Positions 23,613 through 33,115 of a stretch of DNA of 64,000 nt are shown one piece after another. The notes under the pieces were generated by a model. It was not told the origin of the DNA, ran no database searches, and saw only the letters and a program-made list of their open reading frames with translations. Source of the stretch: Methanobrevibacter wolinii SH (GTDB lineage: Archaea > Methanobacteriota > Methanobacteria > Methanobacteriales > Methanobacteriaceae); the NCBI RefSeq assembly GCF_000621965.1, contig NZ_KK211378.1:1-64000 (forward strand), read 5' to 3'. Position 1 is the stretch's first letter. Each line of letters starts with the position of its first letter. A program made the translations under genes and the position numbers.

Positions 23613-26600
23613 ATGTTGAAACTTAATAAGTTTTTTATTATTGTATTATTAGTTTTAATCTTATTTTTATGTGTTAATTCTGTATTTGCAGCAGATAATA
23701 TTAGTCAAGGAGATAATTTAAAATCTTCTAATAATATTAATAATGTATATACTAATTTTATTAATGATTCTAATTCTAATAATTTGAATAGTGATTCTTC
23801 TAATAATTCAAATAGAGTTAATGATTCAAAAATAATATATATTAGTCCTAATGGTACAGGAAATGGTTTAAGTAAAGATGATCCTTCTAATTGGTCTCAA
23901 GCAGAAAATCTTATTAATAATAAATTAAGGAATGAAGTTGTTTTTACTGATGGAACTTATTTTATTAAAAATATTAAATTTAAAAATGTAGGTAATATAA
24001 CATTAAAAGCTTTAAATAATCAAAAAGTTACTATTGATTGTCAAAATAATAGTTTTATATCATTTGATGATAATAATTTAACTTTAATTGGTTTAAATTT
24101 ATATAATTTAAAAGGTTTAGTAGGTATTGGTACTTTTATTGGAGATTATTTAAATTTTGTAAATACAAGTTATTTTAGAGGTGGAGCAATATCTACCTCA
24201 AAAGATGTAACTTTAAATAACTCTAATTTTACTAATTCACATTCTAATAGTTATGGTGGAGCAGTATATGCTAAAGGTTATTTTAATGGTAGTAATTTGA
24301 ATTTTATTAATGTAAGTTCAAATCGTGATGGTGGTGCTATATATGGTAATTATATATTTTTAAATAATTCAAACTTTACTAATACTTATGGTAATGAAGG
24401 TGGTGCTATTTGTGCTGTTAAAAGTATTAATGGTAGTAATTTGAATTTTATAAATTCTGGTGCTAATACAAAAGGAGGATCTATTTGGTCTTGGGGTAAT
24501 ATATCTCTTATTAATGTTAATATTACTAATTCATTTTCTATATTAGATAAATATCTAGATGTTGGTAACATTGTTGCTAATAATTATTTTATAGGTAATA
24601 ATCTAGTTATTTATAATACAAAGAATCATGATAGTGGTGGAGCAATTAATGCGGGTATTAAAATATATTTAAATAATACAATTATTACTAATTCTACCTC
24701 ACAAAGATATGGTGGAGCAGTTTATACTAAAGATTTAATTGGAGATAATTTATTTATTTACAATACAAAATCTTATGATTGTGGTGGAGCAATTAATGCT
24801 GTAAATGCTACTTTAAATAACATTAACATTTCAAATGCCCATACTTATGGTACTGGTAATTTAGGTAGAGGTGGAGCTATTAATAGTAATAATTTTGTTA
24901 TAGGAAATAATATAAATATTTTAAATTCAAGTTCTACAAATACTGGTGGAGCTATTAATGCTAGATATAATGTTTTTTTAACTAATTCAACTATTATTAA
25001 CTCTTCTACAGTAAATGCTGGTGGAGCTATTAATACTATAAATTTTACAGGAAATAACTCTTTAATATCTAATTCTAGTACTAGAATTGGTGGTGGAGTA
25101 TATGCTTTAAATTCTAATATAAATAATTTAAGTTTTATTAATGATACTGGAATTAATGGTGGTGCTGTATTTACATTTAATGGAAATATTAGAAATTCAA
25201 CATTCATATCTAACAATGCTTATGATGGTGCTGTAGTTGATTGTAATAATCTCACTTTTAATTCAAATAACTTAATTAATAATACTGCTAAAACTTATGG
25301 TCTTGTATATTCAATTAATGCAACAATAAACAATAATACTTTTACTAATAATAATGCTTTAAACAATATTTTAGTTTATGTATTAAATAATTTGAATACT
25401 AATAATATTTCATATATATCAAAACCAAATTCAACTAGAGTTTTAGTTGATTCTAATAATATTAACTCTACTACAGGTTTAATTGATTTAGGTAATGGTT
25501 TATATGGATTATTTACACAAAAGACATTAGATCAACCTAGTGAAGTATATTTAGTTAATGATACAAATTGGATTCATAATCAATTAACAGGTGAAGATGT
25601 TAGTGCTTATATTAAATTATTAGTTTTAAAATATGCTAATTCTAATATTAACCTTCAAAATATAACTTATATATTTACAGATGAAGATTATAAAAATAGT
25701 GATAATCCTATTGTAAAAGATGTATTAAGTTTATATGATTCAAATAAAAAAATCGTATATTATGATAATGTTTATTATCCTTTAGAAAATGGTACATTTA
25801 TGGTTATTAATCCTAGTTTCACTGGAGGTAATGCTAATTATAAAAATATTATGGCATTTAAATATAGATACATTAATATTTTCTATAATTTCACTGTAAA
25901 TATGACTCCAATTAATAAAACAGTTTTAAAAGGTAATGACGCAGTATTTAACATCACTATTAATAATACTGGTAATGATTATCTATATAATTTAAGTATT
26001 GTTGAAGATGAGTTTAGTGGATTAATTTTTGATAAAAGTATTTTTAATTCATCTTGGACAAAATCAATTAATTCAGATGGTAAATTAGTCTGGACATATA
26101 ATGAAAGATTAGATCCAAATGAAAAAGTAAATCTTTTAGTTTATTTTAATACAAATTTTACAGGTAATTTTATAAATTATATTATAGCAAATACTGATGA
26201 AATTAAAAATAAAACTGCAAATGCAAGTGTTGAAGTTTTAGAAGAAGATTATACTGTAAATATTACAAATTCTACTGTATTACTTTATAATAAAACTCCA
26301 ATAACTATTAATATTTATAATAATGGTTCTGCAGTTTTACATAATATTAGTATTGTAAGTATAGATCCTATAGGATTAAAATATGATTCATTTATTGGGG
26401 ATAATTGGACTTATTCAAAAGTTAATGGTAAAAATATATGGACATATCATGGTATTTTAAATCCTAAAGATAATCTAAAATTAATCATTGTCTATAAAGC
26501 AGTAAAAACTGGTAATTATCCTATTTTATACAATATAAGTACTGATGAGGGATTAAATACAACAATAAATACAAATGTTTATGTATATAATGATTTTAAT

Positions 26601-26801
26601 AATAAATCTGATAATAAATCAAGTAAGAAATTAAATAATAATTTAACTAATAAATCAAATAATTTAGGTAGTTCTAATCATAATATTAATGAAGAAATTA
26701 ATAATTATAATTTACCTAAAACAGGATTACCAATCTTATTGTTTGTTATAGTTATTATCATTTTATGTATTGTTGTTATTTATAGAAGGAATCAAAATTA
26801 A
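23613..26801 (+). CDS. Adhesin-like surface protein, beta-helix plus DUF11-like domains, LPKTG tail
   Basis: 1,062 residues. ATG 23613 follows AGGGGGATAT. Signal peptide: FFIIVLLVLILFLCVNSVFA, cleaved before ADN. Residues ~85-600 are a right-handed parallel beta-helix with many GGAI/GGAV turns and NNSNFTN spacing. Residues ~760-870 and ~880-990 are two DUF11-like repeats (NKTVLKGNDAVFNITINNTG; KTPITINIYNNGSAVLHNIS). The end is NLPKTG, a hydrophobic helix and YRRNQN. Same anchor plan as the adhesin at 859 but a different stalk. It is probably displayed on the pseudomurein wall. A perfect hairpin plus T-run follows its stop. Ligand unknown. Confidence 0.9.
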   Translation: MLKLNKFFIIVLLVLILFLCVNSVFAADNISQGDNLKSSNNINNVYTNFINDSNSNNLNSDSSNNSNRVNDSKIIYISPNGTGNGLSKDDPSNWSQAENLINNKLRNEVVFTDGTYFIKNIKFKNVGNITLKALNNQKVTIDCQNNSFISFDDNNLTLIGLNLYNLKGLVGIGTFIGDYLNFVNTSYFRGGAISTSKDVTLNNSNFTNSHSNSYGGAVYAKGYFNGSNLNFINVSSNRDGGAIYGNYIFLNNSNFTNTYGNEGGAICAVKSINGSNLNFINSGANTKGGSIWSWGNISLINVNITNSFSILDKYLDVGNIVANNYFIGNNLVIYNTKNHDSGGAINAGIKIYLNNTIITNSTSQRYGGAVYTKDLIGDNLFIYNTKSYDCGGAINAVNATLNNINISNAHTYGTGNLGRGGAINSNNFVIGNNINILNSSSTNTGGAINARYNVFLTNSTIINSSTVNAGGAINTINFTGNNSLISNSSTRIGGGVYALNSNINNLSFINDTGINGGAVFTFNGNIRNSTFISNNAYDGAVVDCNNLTFNSNNLINNTAKTYGLVYSINATINNNTFTNNNALNNILVYVLNNLNTNNISYISKPNSTRVLVDSNNINSTTGLIDLGNGLYGLFTQKTLDQPSEVYLVNDTNWIHNQLTGEDVSAYIKLLVLKYANSNINLQNITYIFTDEDYKNSDNPIVKDVLSLYDSNKKIVYYDNVYYPLENGTFMVINPSFTGGNANYKNIMAFKYRYINIFYNFTVNMTPINKTVLKGNDAVFNITINNTGNDYLYNLSIVEDEFSGLIFDKSIFNSSWTKSINSDGKLVWTYNERLDPNEKVNLLVYFNTNFTGNFINYIIANTDEIKNKTANASVEVLEEDYTVNITNSTVLLYNKTPITINIYNNGSAVLHNISIVSIDPIGLKYDSFIGDNWTYSKVNGKNIWTYHGILNPKDNLKLIIVYKAVKTGNYPILYNISTDEGLNTTINTNVYVYNDFNNKSDNKSSKKLNNNLTNKSNNLGSSNHNINEEINNYNLPKTGLPILLFVIVIIILCIVVIYRRNQN

Positions 26802-26812
26802 TTTTTTTAAAA

Positions 26813-26840
26813 AAGAGGTTTAACCTCTTATTTATTTTTT
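26813..26840 (+). terminator. Hairpin terminator after the second adhesin
   Basis: AAGAGGTT-T-AACCTCTT (26813-26829) is a perfect palindrome, followed by ATTTATTTTTTT. It starts 12 bases after the adhesin stop. Confidence 0.65.
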
Positions 26841-27301
26841 TAATTTTTTAATATATTTATTTAAGATGACTCTTAAATTTATTAAGCTTTTAAAACTCAC
26901 TAATTTTTAGAAATAGTTTTTAAATTATTTTAAGTATATTATTTAAATTTTTATAAAATGATTTATTTGACTTAATTTTAATATAAATCTTATTTTACAA
27001 TTATTAAATGAGAGATTATATATTATTTTTAAATTAATACTTAATTTTTTTAGTTAATTTGTGTTTAATAATGGATTATGTATTTTTTTTAAAATAGTGC
27101 TTAATTTTAGTCTATTTTGTATTTAATAATGAATTTATTGTAATTATTGAATTTAAATTAAGTAAATATAAAATATTTTTTTATAGGAGTATTTTATTGA
27201 AAATTTATTAATAAGAAAAATTCTAAGATTAAATTTAATATCTTTATAATAATTATGAAAAATAGTATGAAAATTATTAAAAGAATAAAATAATATTAAT
27301 T
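26841..27301. other. Gene-free AT-rich region
   Basis: Holds a decayed MITE-like stretch (about 26880-26970) and a diverged direct repeat (the TTAATTTTTTTAGTTAATTTGTG region at ~27045 and a similar one at ~27110). No gene seen. Confidence 0.45.
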
Positions 27302-27682
27302 TTATGAGAAATAGTTAAATGATTCTACCTCTTTATCCGCTACTTCATTATCTATTATCTGTTTGAATAATACAAGTATTGTGTTATCAGTTTCAAGTAT
27401 CTTTTTTGCAGTAGTGTATGCAAATGCTTCAGAATCATTATTCCATTCTGCCCCATCAGATACACTTTTTAATTTACTCCAAGATACAGGTATTGTTTCA
27501 ATAATTTCTCCATCAGTATTATAATTATTTACTGTGAATGCAGTAGGTTCATGGTGATTTTTAATATCTTCAAGGTATCCTGGGATTAACTGTTTTAAGT
27601 ATTCTTCATAAGTATATTCACCTTTAGCTATTTTTAACTCTTCTGCAAAAGTTTTACTTAATTGTATTGCAGTATTTTTCAT
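27302..27682 (-). CDS. RHH-like small protein (126 aa), homologue of 36934-37287
   Basis: ATG at 27682 is chosen because AAAAAGGATGTG stands upstream; the ATG at 27694 lies inside that ribosome site. The N-terminal ~40 residues (NTAIQLSKTFAEELKIAKGE, then YEEYLKQLIPGYL) resemble the ribbon-helix-helix/antitoxin pattern. The rest (EPTAFTV..., IPVSWSKLKS, ILVLFKQI) aligns with the protein at 36934-37287. The C-terminal domain is unknown. A frameshifted membrane-peptide gene (27687-27841) ends five bases upstream, and paired hairpins lie further upstream. This gives a two-gene unit reminiscent of a toxin-antitoxin or virus-derived module. Confidence 0.6.
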   Translation of the reverse strand: MKNTAIQLSKTFAEELKIAKGEYTYEEYLKQLIPGYLEDIKNHHEPTAFTVNNYNTDGEIIETIPVSWSKLKSVSDGAEWNNDSEAFAYTTAKKILETDNTILVLFKQIIDNEVADKEVESFNYFS

Positions 27683-27686
27683 AATA

Positions 27687-27841
27687 TTACACATCCTTTT
27701 TCATTGTTTTAATATTATTATTATTAATATTATTAAAGACAACATTATTTGTGTTATTTGATATGATGTTGTTTGAGCTTATTACTGAGATTATTAATTG
27801 TATAATAAGTAATATTAATAAATTTTTTTGTATTGTATCAT
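27687..27841 (-). pseudogene. Small membrane-peptide gene broken in a poly-A run
   Basis: TTGGAGGTAAATT precedes ATG 27841. The reading ATG ATA CAA TAC AAA AAA ATT TAT TAA stops after eight codons. With one more A in the seven-A run the frame continues as MIQYKKNLLILLIIQLIISV followed by an Asn-rich tail, ending at TAA 27687-27689 just before the RHH-like gene. The hydrophobic LLIIQLII resembles LLIIQIIL in the 27-aa peptide at 32739. This may be decay, phase variation or a sequencing error. Confidence 0.45.
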
Positions 27842-28456
27842 AATTTACCTCCAATTAATAAATTTATTTTTTTAGGAAGCTTTTTATATGATATGAATAT
27901 AAAAATATAAGTAAGAATTGGGAAATTTAATTCCCAATTATACTTTTTATGATATTAATTATGATGTTTATTATGGTGAGTAACATCATAATTTTTTTAT
28001 ATTCATCATTTTAATTAAATTTTAATATTTTATATTTATTTAGTTTTAAATTCTTTTTATTATTTAGAAATCTTTTTTCTACTTTTTACTAATCTAAAAT
28101 ATTTTTATATTTTTAATAATATTCTTTTTAATTATGTTTTTTGTTTTTATTAATTTAAATTTAGTAATATTCATTTTCGTCATGTTTTTTGTTTTTATTA
28201 ATTTAAATTTAATAATATTCATTTTGTTATGTTCTTTTATTTTTACTAATTTAAAATATTTAATATTATATTGTATTTTAGTTTATTTTTATCATTACTA
28301 TTTGCATTTTAGTATAAGTTTTTTGCATCTTGTTAATTAGTATAATTATTCATTAATATAATAATTAACTAAGTATTATTATCTAAAAATAAATGGAATT
28401 CCATTATGATTTTAGAAAGAATTTAAAAAAATTTCAATTAAAACTCAGGTGTTTTT
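27842..28456. other. Intergenic region with paired hairpins and a tandem repeat
   Basis: Two hairpins (27916-27939 and 27959-27991) lie upstream of the reverse-strand unit. A roughly 50-bp direct repeat (TGTTTTTTGTTTTTATTAAT region) occurs two to three times at 28132-28250. A 68-codon T-rich frame over the repeat is not considered a gene. Confidence 0.5.
27916..27991. other. Paired hairpins
   Basis: AATTGGGAA/TTCCCAATT (27916-27939, loop ATTTAA) and TTATGATGTT/AACATCATAA (27959-27991) are perfect stems. The spacing and two-stem layout match those at 23289-23381, 33290-33372 and 36627-36704, although the stem sequences differ. Confidence 0.55.
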
Positions 28457-28723
28457 ATGTTTGATGAGAATTTATATAGTAGGGCAGAAAAAAGAGTAGA
28501 TGAAAAAATAGGATTTTATAATCACCTATACAGTTTTATTGTAGTAAATGCAATTCTTTTTGTTATTAATATTCTTTTTTCAAAAAGTGAATGGTGGTTT
28601 TACTGGATAACTTTATTCTGGGGAGTTGGATTAGTATCTCATTTCATTAAAACATTCATTTTTACTGATGGAAAATACAGAGAAAATATGATAAAAAAGG
28701 AAATAGAAAATTTAAAAAAATAA
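28457..28723 (+). CDS. 2TM-domain membrane protein
   Basis: 88 residues. It starts with a charged helix (RAEKRVDEKIGFYNHLYSF), followed by two membrane helices (VVNAILFVINILF and YWITLFWGVGLVSHFI) and a charged tail KYRENMIKKEIENLKK, the pattern of the 2TM domain family (PF13239). In bacteria this domain often accompanies LytTR or histidine kinase regulators, and a LytTR regulator follows 117 bases downstream. An in-frame ATG follows CAGGTG. Confidence 0.8.
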   Translation: MFDENLYSRAEKRVDEKIGFYNHLYSFIVVNAILFVINILFSKSEWWFYWITLFWGVGLVSHFIKTFIFTDGKYRENMIKKEIENLKK

Positions 28724-28840
28724 TTTCATTTATAATCATTAATTTCAATATTTTATGTATAAAAGTATGAGATTTTAATATTTTAAGTATAAATGAAATA
28801 ATATATATTATTAAAAGTGAAAATTTATTGGATAGATTTT

Positions 28841-29299
28841 ATGAAAGTTGATTTATTTATTTCAAGAGATATCAAAGAGCCTTATACTGAAATCCATTCA
28901 GATTCTTTAACTCCTAAGATTCAAAAGGCTATGTATATTTTGGAAAATGAAGGTATATGTGAAGATGATGAAAATAATTCAATTTTAGCAGTTAAAAAAG
29001 GGAAAGATATTGTTCTCTTGGATTTTGAAGATATTTTCATGATTAAAGTTGAAAATAAACAAACAAAGGTTTATTCAGATACTGAAGAATACTTTATTAA
29101 GAAACCTTTATATCAGATTGAAGAAGTTTTAAACTCTGATTTTATTCGTATATCAAAATCTACAATTGTTAATTTAAGAAAAGTTAAAAGAGTAGCTCCA
29201 TCATTAAGAGGAATGATGTTTATTGAATTAAAAAATGATTTAAAAGATAATATTTCAAGGAAATATTTAGCAGATTTTAAAAGAGCTTTAGATTTATAA
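28841..29299 (+). CDS. LytTR-domain DNA-binding regulator
   Basis: 152 residues from ATG 28841; an upstream GTG at 28817 is possible, and ribosome sites are weak for both. The C-terminal ~100 residues (from AVKKGKDIVLLDFEDIFMIK through EVLNSDFIRISKSTIVNLRKV to ISRKYLADFKRAL) match the LytTR DNA-binding fold: the first strand, the KSTIVN..KV motif and the final SRKY..FK. There is no receiver domain, so it is a one-component regulator of the type paired with DUF3021 membrane proteins in Firmicutes. The next gene is exactly such a DUF3021 protein, 29 bases on. Confidence 0.85.
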   Translation: MKVDLFISRDIKEPYTEIHSDSLTPKIQKAMYILENEGICEDDENNSILAVKKGKDIVLLDFEDIFMIKVENKQTKVYSDTEEYFIKKPLYQIEEVLNSDFIRISKSTIVNLRKVKRVAPSLRGMMFIELKNDLKDNISRKYLADFKRALDL

Positions 29300-29328
29300 T
29301 TTTATTATTTTTTAATTTAGGTGGTAAT

Positions 29329-29760
29329 ATGAAAAGTGATTTAATTAAAAGATTAGGAATTGGGGCATTTATAGGTTGTTTTATGGTAATGTTTGTTATG
29401 GTTTTAATATCATTTTCTGTAGGTCCTGAAAAGATAATGTTTACTGGTTCAGAAATAATAAATGCTTTCTTTGGATCTATTGTTGTTGGATGGGCATTTT
29501 CTTTAACTGGATTAATCTATGAAAAAGATGAAATTGCATTTCCATTTCAAATTATCTTTCAAATGGTAATTGGTATGGGGGTATTATTTGTAATTGCAAT
29601 TTATTTAAAATGGATGCCAATTAACTTAGGAATTGGTCCAATAATTACTTGGGTTTTAATAGCTAGTATGTTTGCTGCACTATTCTGGTTTGGTTTTTAC
29701 TTTTATTATTCTCTTCAAGCAAGAGATATAAATAAAAAATTAGAATTATCTAAGGATTAA
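29329..29760 (+). CDS. DUF3021 membrane protein, partner of the LytTR regulator
   Basis: 143 residues, four membrane helices (about 10-32, 44-62, 72-92 and 103-128), and a short charged tail. It begins MKSDLIKRLGIGAFIGCFMV after AGGTGGTAAT. The length, helix count and position directly after a LytTR gene match the DUF3021 family. In bacteria such pairs act as membrane-modulated autoregulatory switches, and this archaeal pair was probably acquired from gut Firmicutes. What signal it senses cannot be seen. Confidence 0.82.
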   Translation: MKSDLIKRLGIGAFIGCFMVMFVMVLISFSVGPEKIMFTGSEIINAFFGSIVVGWAFSLTGLIYEKDEIAFPFQIIFQMVIGMGVLFVIAIYLKWMPINLGIGPIITWVLIASMFAALFWFGFYFYYSLQARDINKKLELSKD

Positions 29761-29770
29761 ATATTTTAAT

Positions 29771-29890
29771 TTATTTTTTTTATTTTTATTTTTTTATTAT
29801 TTGTTGATTATATTTTTTTTATTTTTATTTTTTTATTATTTGTTGATTATATTTTTTTTATTTTTATTTTTTTTATTATTTGTTGATTAA
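29771..29890. repeat. Tandem repeat, three units of 39-40 bp
   Basis: Units of T-rich sequence ending TTTTATTATTTGTTGATTA occur at about 29771, 29811 and 29851. It follows the DUF3021 stop and may act as a poly-T terminator region. Length polymorphism is likely. Confidence 0.7.
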
Positions 29891-29927
29891 GTTTTTTTTT
29901 GATTTATTTTTTTTATTTTTATTTTAA

Positions 29928-30027
29928 GTCTGTTGAAATCCTATTTTTTATAATATTTTAAACAGTACTAATACTTAAAAGTTAAATTTAAGAATTTTTT
30001 AAAAAATTAGAAAGATTTCAACAAAGC
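29928..30027 (+). repeat. Complete 100-bp MITE-like element
   Basis: Ends are GTCTGTTGAAATC (left) and GATTTCAACAAAGC (right), inverted repeats of about 13 bases. The interior is A/T-only with no coding capacity. Related copies or pieces occur at 20629, 22818, 31690, 36511 and 40028. No transposase with these ends is visible in the window. Confidence 0.65.
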
Positions 30028-30246
30028 ATTTATTTTTTTATTATTTGATTAGGTTTTTTTAAGTTATTCTGGCTTTGTTGAAGTTTTTTTTAATTACAAC
30101 TTATACAGTTAAAAATCATTGTAATTTAATAATATCTGTTTTTACTGGTTTTATTGTTTATTTTTACATTTTTTAAAAAAATTTATTAATCTTTTATTTA
30201 AAATGATAGTAAATATTTTAAATTATATTAACTAAAAATATTTATT

Positions 30247-31074
30247 ATGGAATTTAGAACTACTACTTATCATAGTCATTTAATTAAAGATACAGAACGT
30301 TTATCTGCTTTTTATGAGGCTATCTCTGATTATGCTATAAAAAATGGTATATGTGAGTATAAGATTAAAAAAGATGAGGATAATTTAATAAATAAAGTTG
30401 TTTATGATTTAGGTTGTGGAAGTGGTATTTTATCATATTTTGCCTCATTATATTTTAGTTCTGTAGTGGGTTTTGAGAAAAATTATAAAATAGCTAAATA
30501 TGCAGGTGAAAATCTTAAAGAATTTGATAATGCTTTAATTCTTGAAGCGGATATACTTGATTTAGAAGGACTTGAAAAAGCTAATTTAGTTATATGTGAA
30601 ATGTTAGATACAGCATTAATTGATGAAGAAGAAGTACCAGTATTAAATCATTTTAGAAAATTTATGGAAGATGATTGTACTGTAATACCAAAAGAAGTTG
30701 TTAATTTTGCAGAACCTATATCAACAGATGTAAATAATATTTCATGGGAAGATCCTGATTCTCATTTTAATTATGAAATAATTGGAGAGGAAATTAGATA
30801 TAGTAGTGTTAATCTTGAAGATTATATTGATGAAAATTTTAATCAGATTTTAGAGTTTAAAATTAATAAAGATTCAGTTTTTAATGGAATTAAAATTACA
30901 ACTGTTACATTAATTACTGATAATATTATATGTGGTCCAACACCAATGTTTAATCCACCACTTTTTATACCATGTGAAAGAACTAATGTAGAATCTGGTG
31001 ATACTGTTAAACTTAGATTAAAATATACTATGGGTGGAGGTATTGAAAGTATAGAAACTGAATTAATAAATTAA
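30247..31074 (+). CDS. Class I SAM-dependent methyltransferase, PRMT-like
   Basis: 275 residues. Motif I is VYDLGCGSGILSYFAS (~residue 56), with the acidic post-I FEKNYKIAK and LEADILD. The loop ICEMLDTALIDEEEVPVLNH resembles the double-Glu region of protein arginine methyltransferases, and the C-terminal half is a beta-barrel-like segment. Substrate unknown: protein or RNA methylation are both possible. ATG 30247 has no ribosome site, so the transcript may be leaderless. It stands just upstream of a hydrogenase protease gene but 111 bases away. Confidence 0.78.
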   Translation: MEFRTTTYHSHLIKDTERLSAFYEAISDYAIKNGICEYKIKKDEDNLINKVVYDLGCGSGILSYFASLYFSSVVGFEKNYKIAKYAGENLKEFDNALILEADILDLEGLEKANLVICEMLDTALIDEEEVPVLNHFRKFMEDDCTVIPKEVVNFAEPISTDVNNISWEDPDSHFNYEIIGEEIRYSSVNLEDYIDENFNQILEFKINKDSVFNGIKITTVTLITDNIICGPTPMFNPPLFIPCERTNVESGDTVKLRLKYTMGGGIESIETELIN

Positions 31075-31185
31075 TTTTATTAAAATAATGTTTTTTATTT
31101 TAAAATTTGTTTTGATTTATATTATGAAGTATTAAGCTATTATATTAATAATTAATGATTATGATTTTAATAGTGGTGAGTAGTT

Positions 31186-31668
31186 ATGATTGAAGAAGGT
31201 TTAAAAGAATTTTTAAAAGATTGTAAAAAACTTGTAATATTAGGTATTGGTAATGATATTCGTGGAGATGATGGATTAGGTCAATATATTGTTAATAAAT
31301 TAGATAAGAAAATAAATAATGATAATATTGAAATTATAAATGCAAAAACAGTACCTGAAAACTTTACAGGTAAAATAAGATCTATTGATCCAAGTCATGT
31401 ATTAATTGTTGATGCAGTAATTATGGATGAAAAACCAGGAACAATAAGACTTGTTAAAAAAGAGGAAGTATCTAGTGTAAGTATATCTACTCATTCAATG
31501 TCATTATCTTATCTTGTTAAATATTTAGAACTTAAAAAACCATATAATATTTTGTTTATTGGAATTCAACCTGAGAATATGGATCTTGGTGAAATTTCAC
31601 TTACCAAATCATGTAAAGATTCTTCAGATGAGGTTATAAGTATTTTAGAAAAAATATTAAACAATTAA
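31186..31668 (+). CDS. hycI: Hydrogenase maturation protease, HycI family
   Basis: 160 residues, normal family length. It opens with LVILGIGNDIRGDDGLGQYI, the GxGN-x3-DDG motif whose Asp ligates nickel, and has a second acidic site (VLIVDAVIMDEKPG) and a His in STHSMSLSYLV. These enzymes cut the C-terminal tail of [NiFe]-hydrogenase large subunits after metal insertion, a needed step in methanogens that live on H2. GTGGTGAGTAGTT precedes the ATG. Which hydrogenase it matures (Frh, Mvh or membrane type) cannot be told here. Confidence 0.88.
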   Translation: MIEEGLKEFLKDCKKLVILGIGNDIRGDDGLGQYIVNKLDKKINNDNIEIINAKTVPENFTGKIRSIDPSHVLIVDAVIMDEKPGTIRLVKKEEVSSVSISTHSMSLSYLVKYLELKKPYNILFIGIQPENMDLGEISLTKSCKDSSDEVISILEKILNN

Positions 31669-32738
31669 TGATCTGTTGATGATTATTTTTTATAAAAATC
31701 TAGAACAGTGTTTATATTGGGAATCAAATTTTAAGAAAGTTTTTTAAAAAATTACTATATTTCAATAAGACTTAATTAATTTTTAATTTATATTTTAGTT
31801 TGTTTTAAAGCTATTTATTTAGAAATTTATTTTTCTAAATTATATTATTTTTAAATTTAGTATTAGTTAATAGTTTATTCTTCTTAAATCAATTATTTTT
31901 AAATTTAATACTTTTTAAGAGTTCATTCTTCTAAAATATCTTATTTTTTAAATTTAATAGATATTTAGGATTTATTTTTTTAAATCATTTATTTTTAAAA
32001 TTTAAAATAATTTTATTTTGAATTTAACATTTTTAACAATTCATATTTTATATTATTATATAATTTCTTTTTTACTATTATTTAGATGAGTTTTTTTATA
32101 AATTCTAGACTTTATATTAAATATAGAAAATAATTTTGACTTTTTTATTAAAGATATTTTTAATTGGAATTAATAGTTATAATTCTAATATCAATTATAT
32201 TTTTTACTAGAAACTAGTTTAAAATAAATATTTTTATTAATAACGATTTACAAAATAAATAGTAATTATATATTAATATATAAGGGGGTTTTATTAATGT
32301 ATGATAATATTATATTAAATCTAATTTAATAGCTAATTCTAATTATATATCTAGTTTTATTAATTAATTTAGAATTTTTATGATTATTGAATTTAAAAGA
32401 AGCATATATATTAAATAATGAAAATTTTAGAAGATTCATGTTTAATTAAGTATTATTCTAAAATTTGATATTTAATAGATTTTTTATAATTACTGTCTTT
32501 TTTATATCAAATAATAAAAACTTATTGATTTAATTAATAATTTATTAAATATGGTATATCTTTAAATAGATTTTATATTAAAATTTCTTAATTTTAATTA
32601 AACATGGTTTTTATTTTTATATTAACTTTTTAATAAGTAATTAATTTTTAAAACTTAAAATTAAATTTTTAATTGTAATTTTATAATTATATGATGTTTA
32701 ATAGTTAAAAAATTCTATAATAAAAGGGGGAAAATAAA
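31669..32738. other. 1-kb AT-rich region without a recognisable gene
   Basis: Apart from a decayed MITE at the left, only A/T-rich sequence is seen. Near 32282 a very good ribosome site (TAAGGGGGTTTTATTA) precedes a ten-codon frame (32298-32330, MYDNIILNLI) that may be the stump of another small membrane-peptide gene. No RNA gene recognised. Confidence 0.5.
31690..31772. repeat. Decayed MITE-like element
   Basis: ATCTAGAACAGTGTTTATAT through ATTTCAATAAGACTT shares the interior (TTAAGAAAGTTTTTTAAAAA) and the degraded right end of the 29928 family. Confidence 0.45.
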
Positions 32739-32822
32739 ATGGGAGTATCTATTAATATAATAGTGATAATATTACTTATAATTCAAATAATATTGGGTAT
32801 TTACGATTTGACTAATATGTAA
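32739..32822 (+). CDS. Tiny hydrophobic peptide (27 aa)
   Basis: AAAAGGGGGAAAATAAA precedes ATG 32739. The peptide MGVSINIIVIILLIIQIILG plus seven residues is one membrane helix with a polar end. LLIIQIIL resembles the frameshifted peptide at 27687-27841. The strong ribosome site in a gene-poor region suggests real translation. Confidence 0.45.
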   Translation: MGVSINIIVIILLIIQIILGIYDLTNM

Positions 32823-33115
32823 TACAATTCAGTTAATAATCTAAATAATAATATGTAATTGATTTTTTTATAAAAAACTTAATTATTTAGTATTTATAAC
32901 TTATATTTGTGAATTAAGGATATATAAAACTTATTTAGTTGTTTACAATTATATGATTCTATAAATTAATAATATATGAAGTTAATGAGTATATTTACTG
33001 AATTAGAATAATATATTTATTATTTAAATTAAATAATAAATTTAAAAGCTTATTTTTTATTTATTATTATTTAAAAGTTTTATAGAAAAAAGAATTTTTT
33101 AAAGAGGTGATTGTG

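Larger units (their letters stand above)
29761..30246. other. Gene-free region with tandem repeat and MITE
   Basis: Contains the 39-40 bp tandem repeat, the complete MITE at 29928-30027 and a lone MITE end (GGCTTTGTTGAAG) at 30071-30083. No gene seen. Confidence 0.6.

Noticed and set aside
24386-25216. Reverse-strand Pro/Ile-rich frames inside the second adhesin
   Set aside because: Shadows of the GGA-containing repeats; no start signals.
28134-28340. 68-codon frame over a direct repeat
   Set aside because: Encoded by the T-rich tandem repeat units; no ribosome site.
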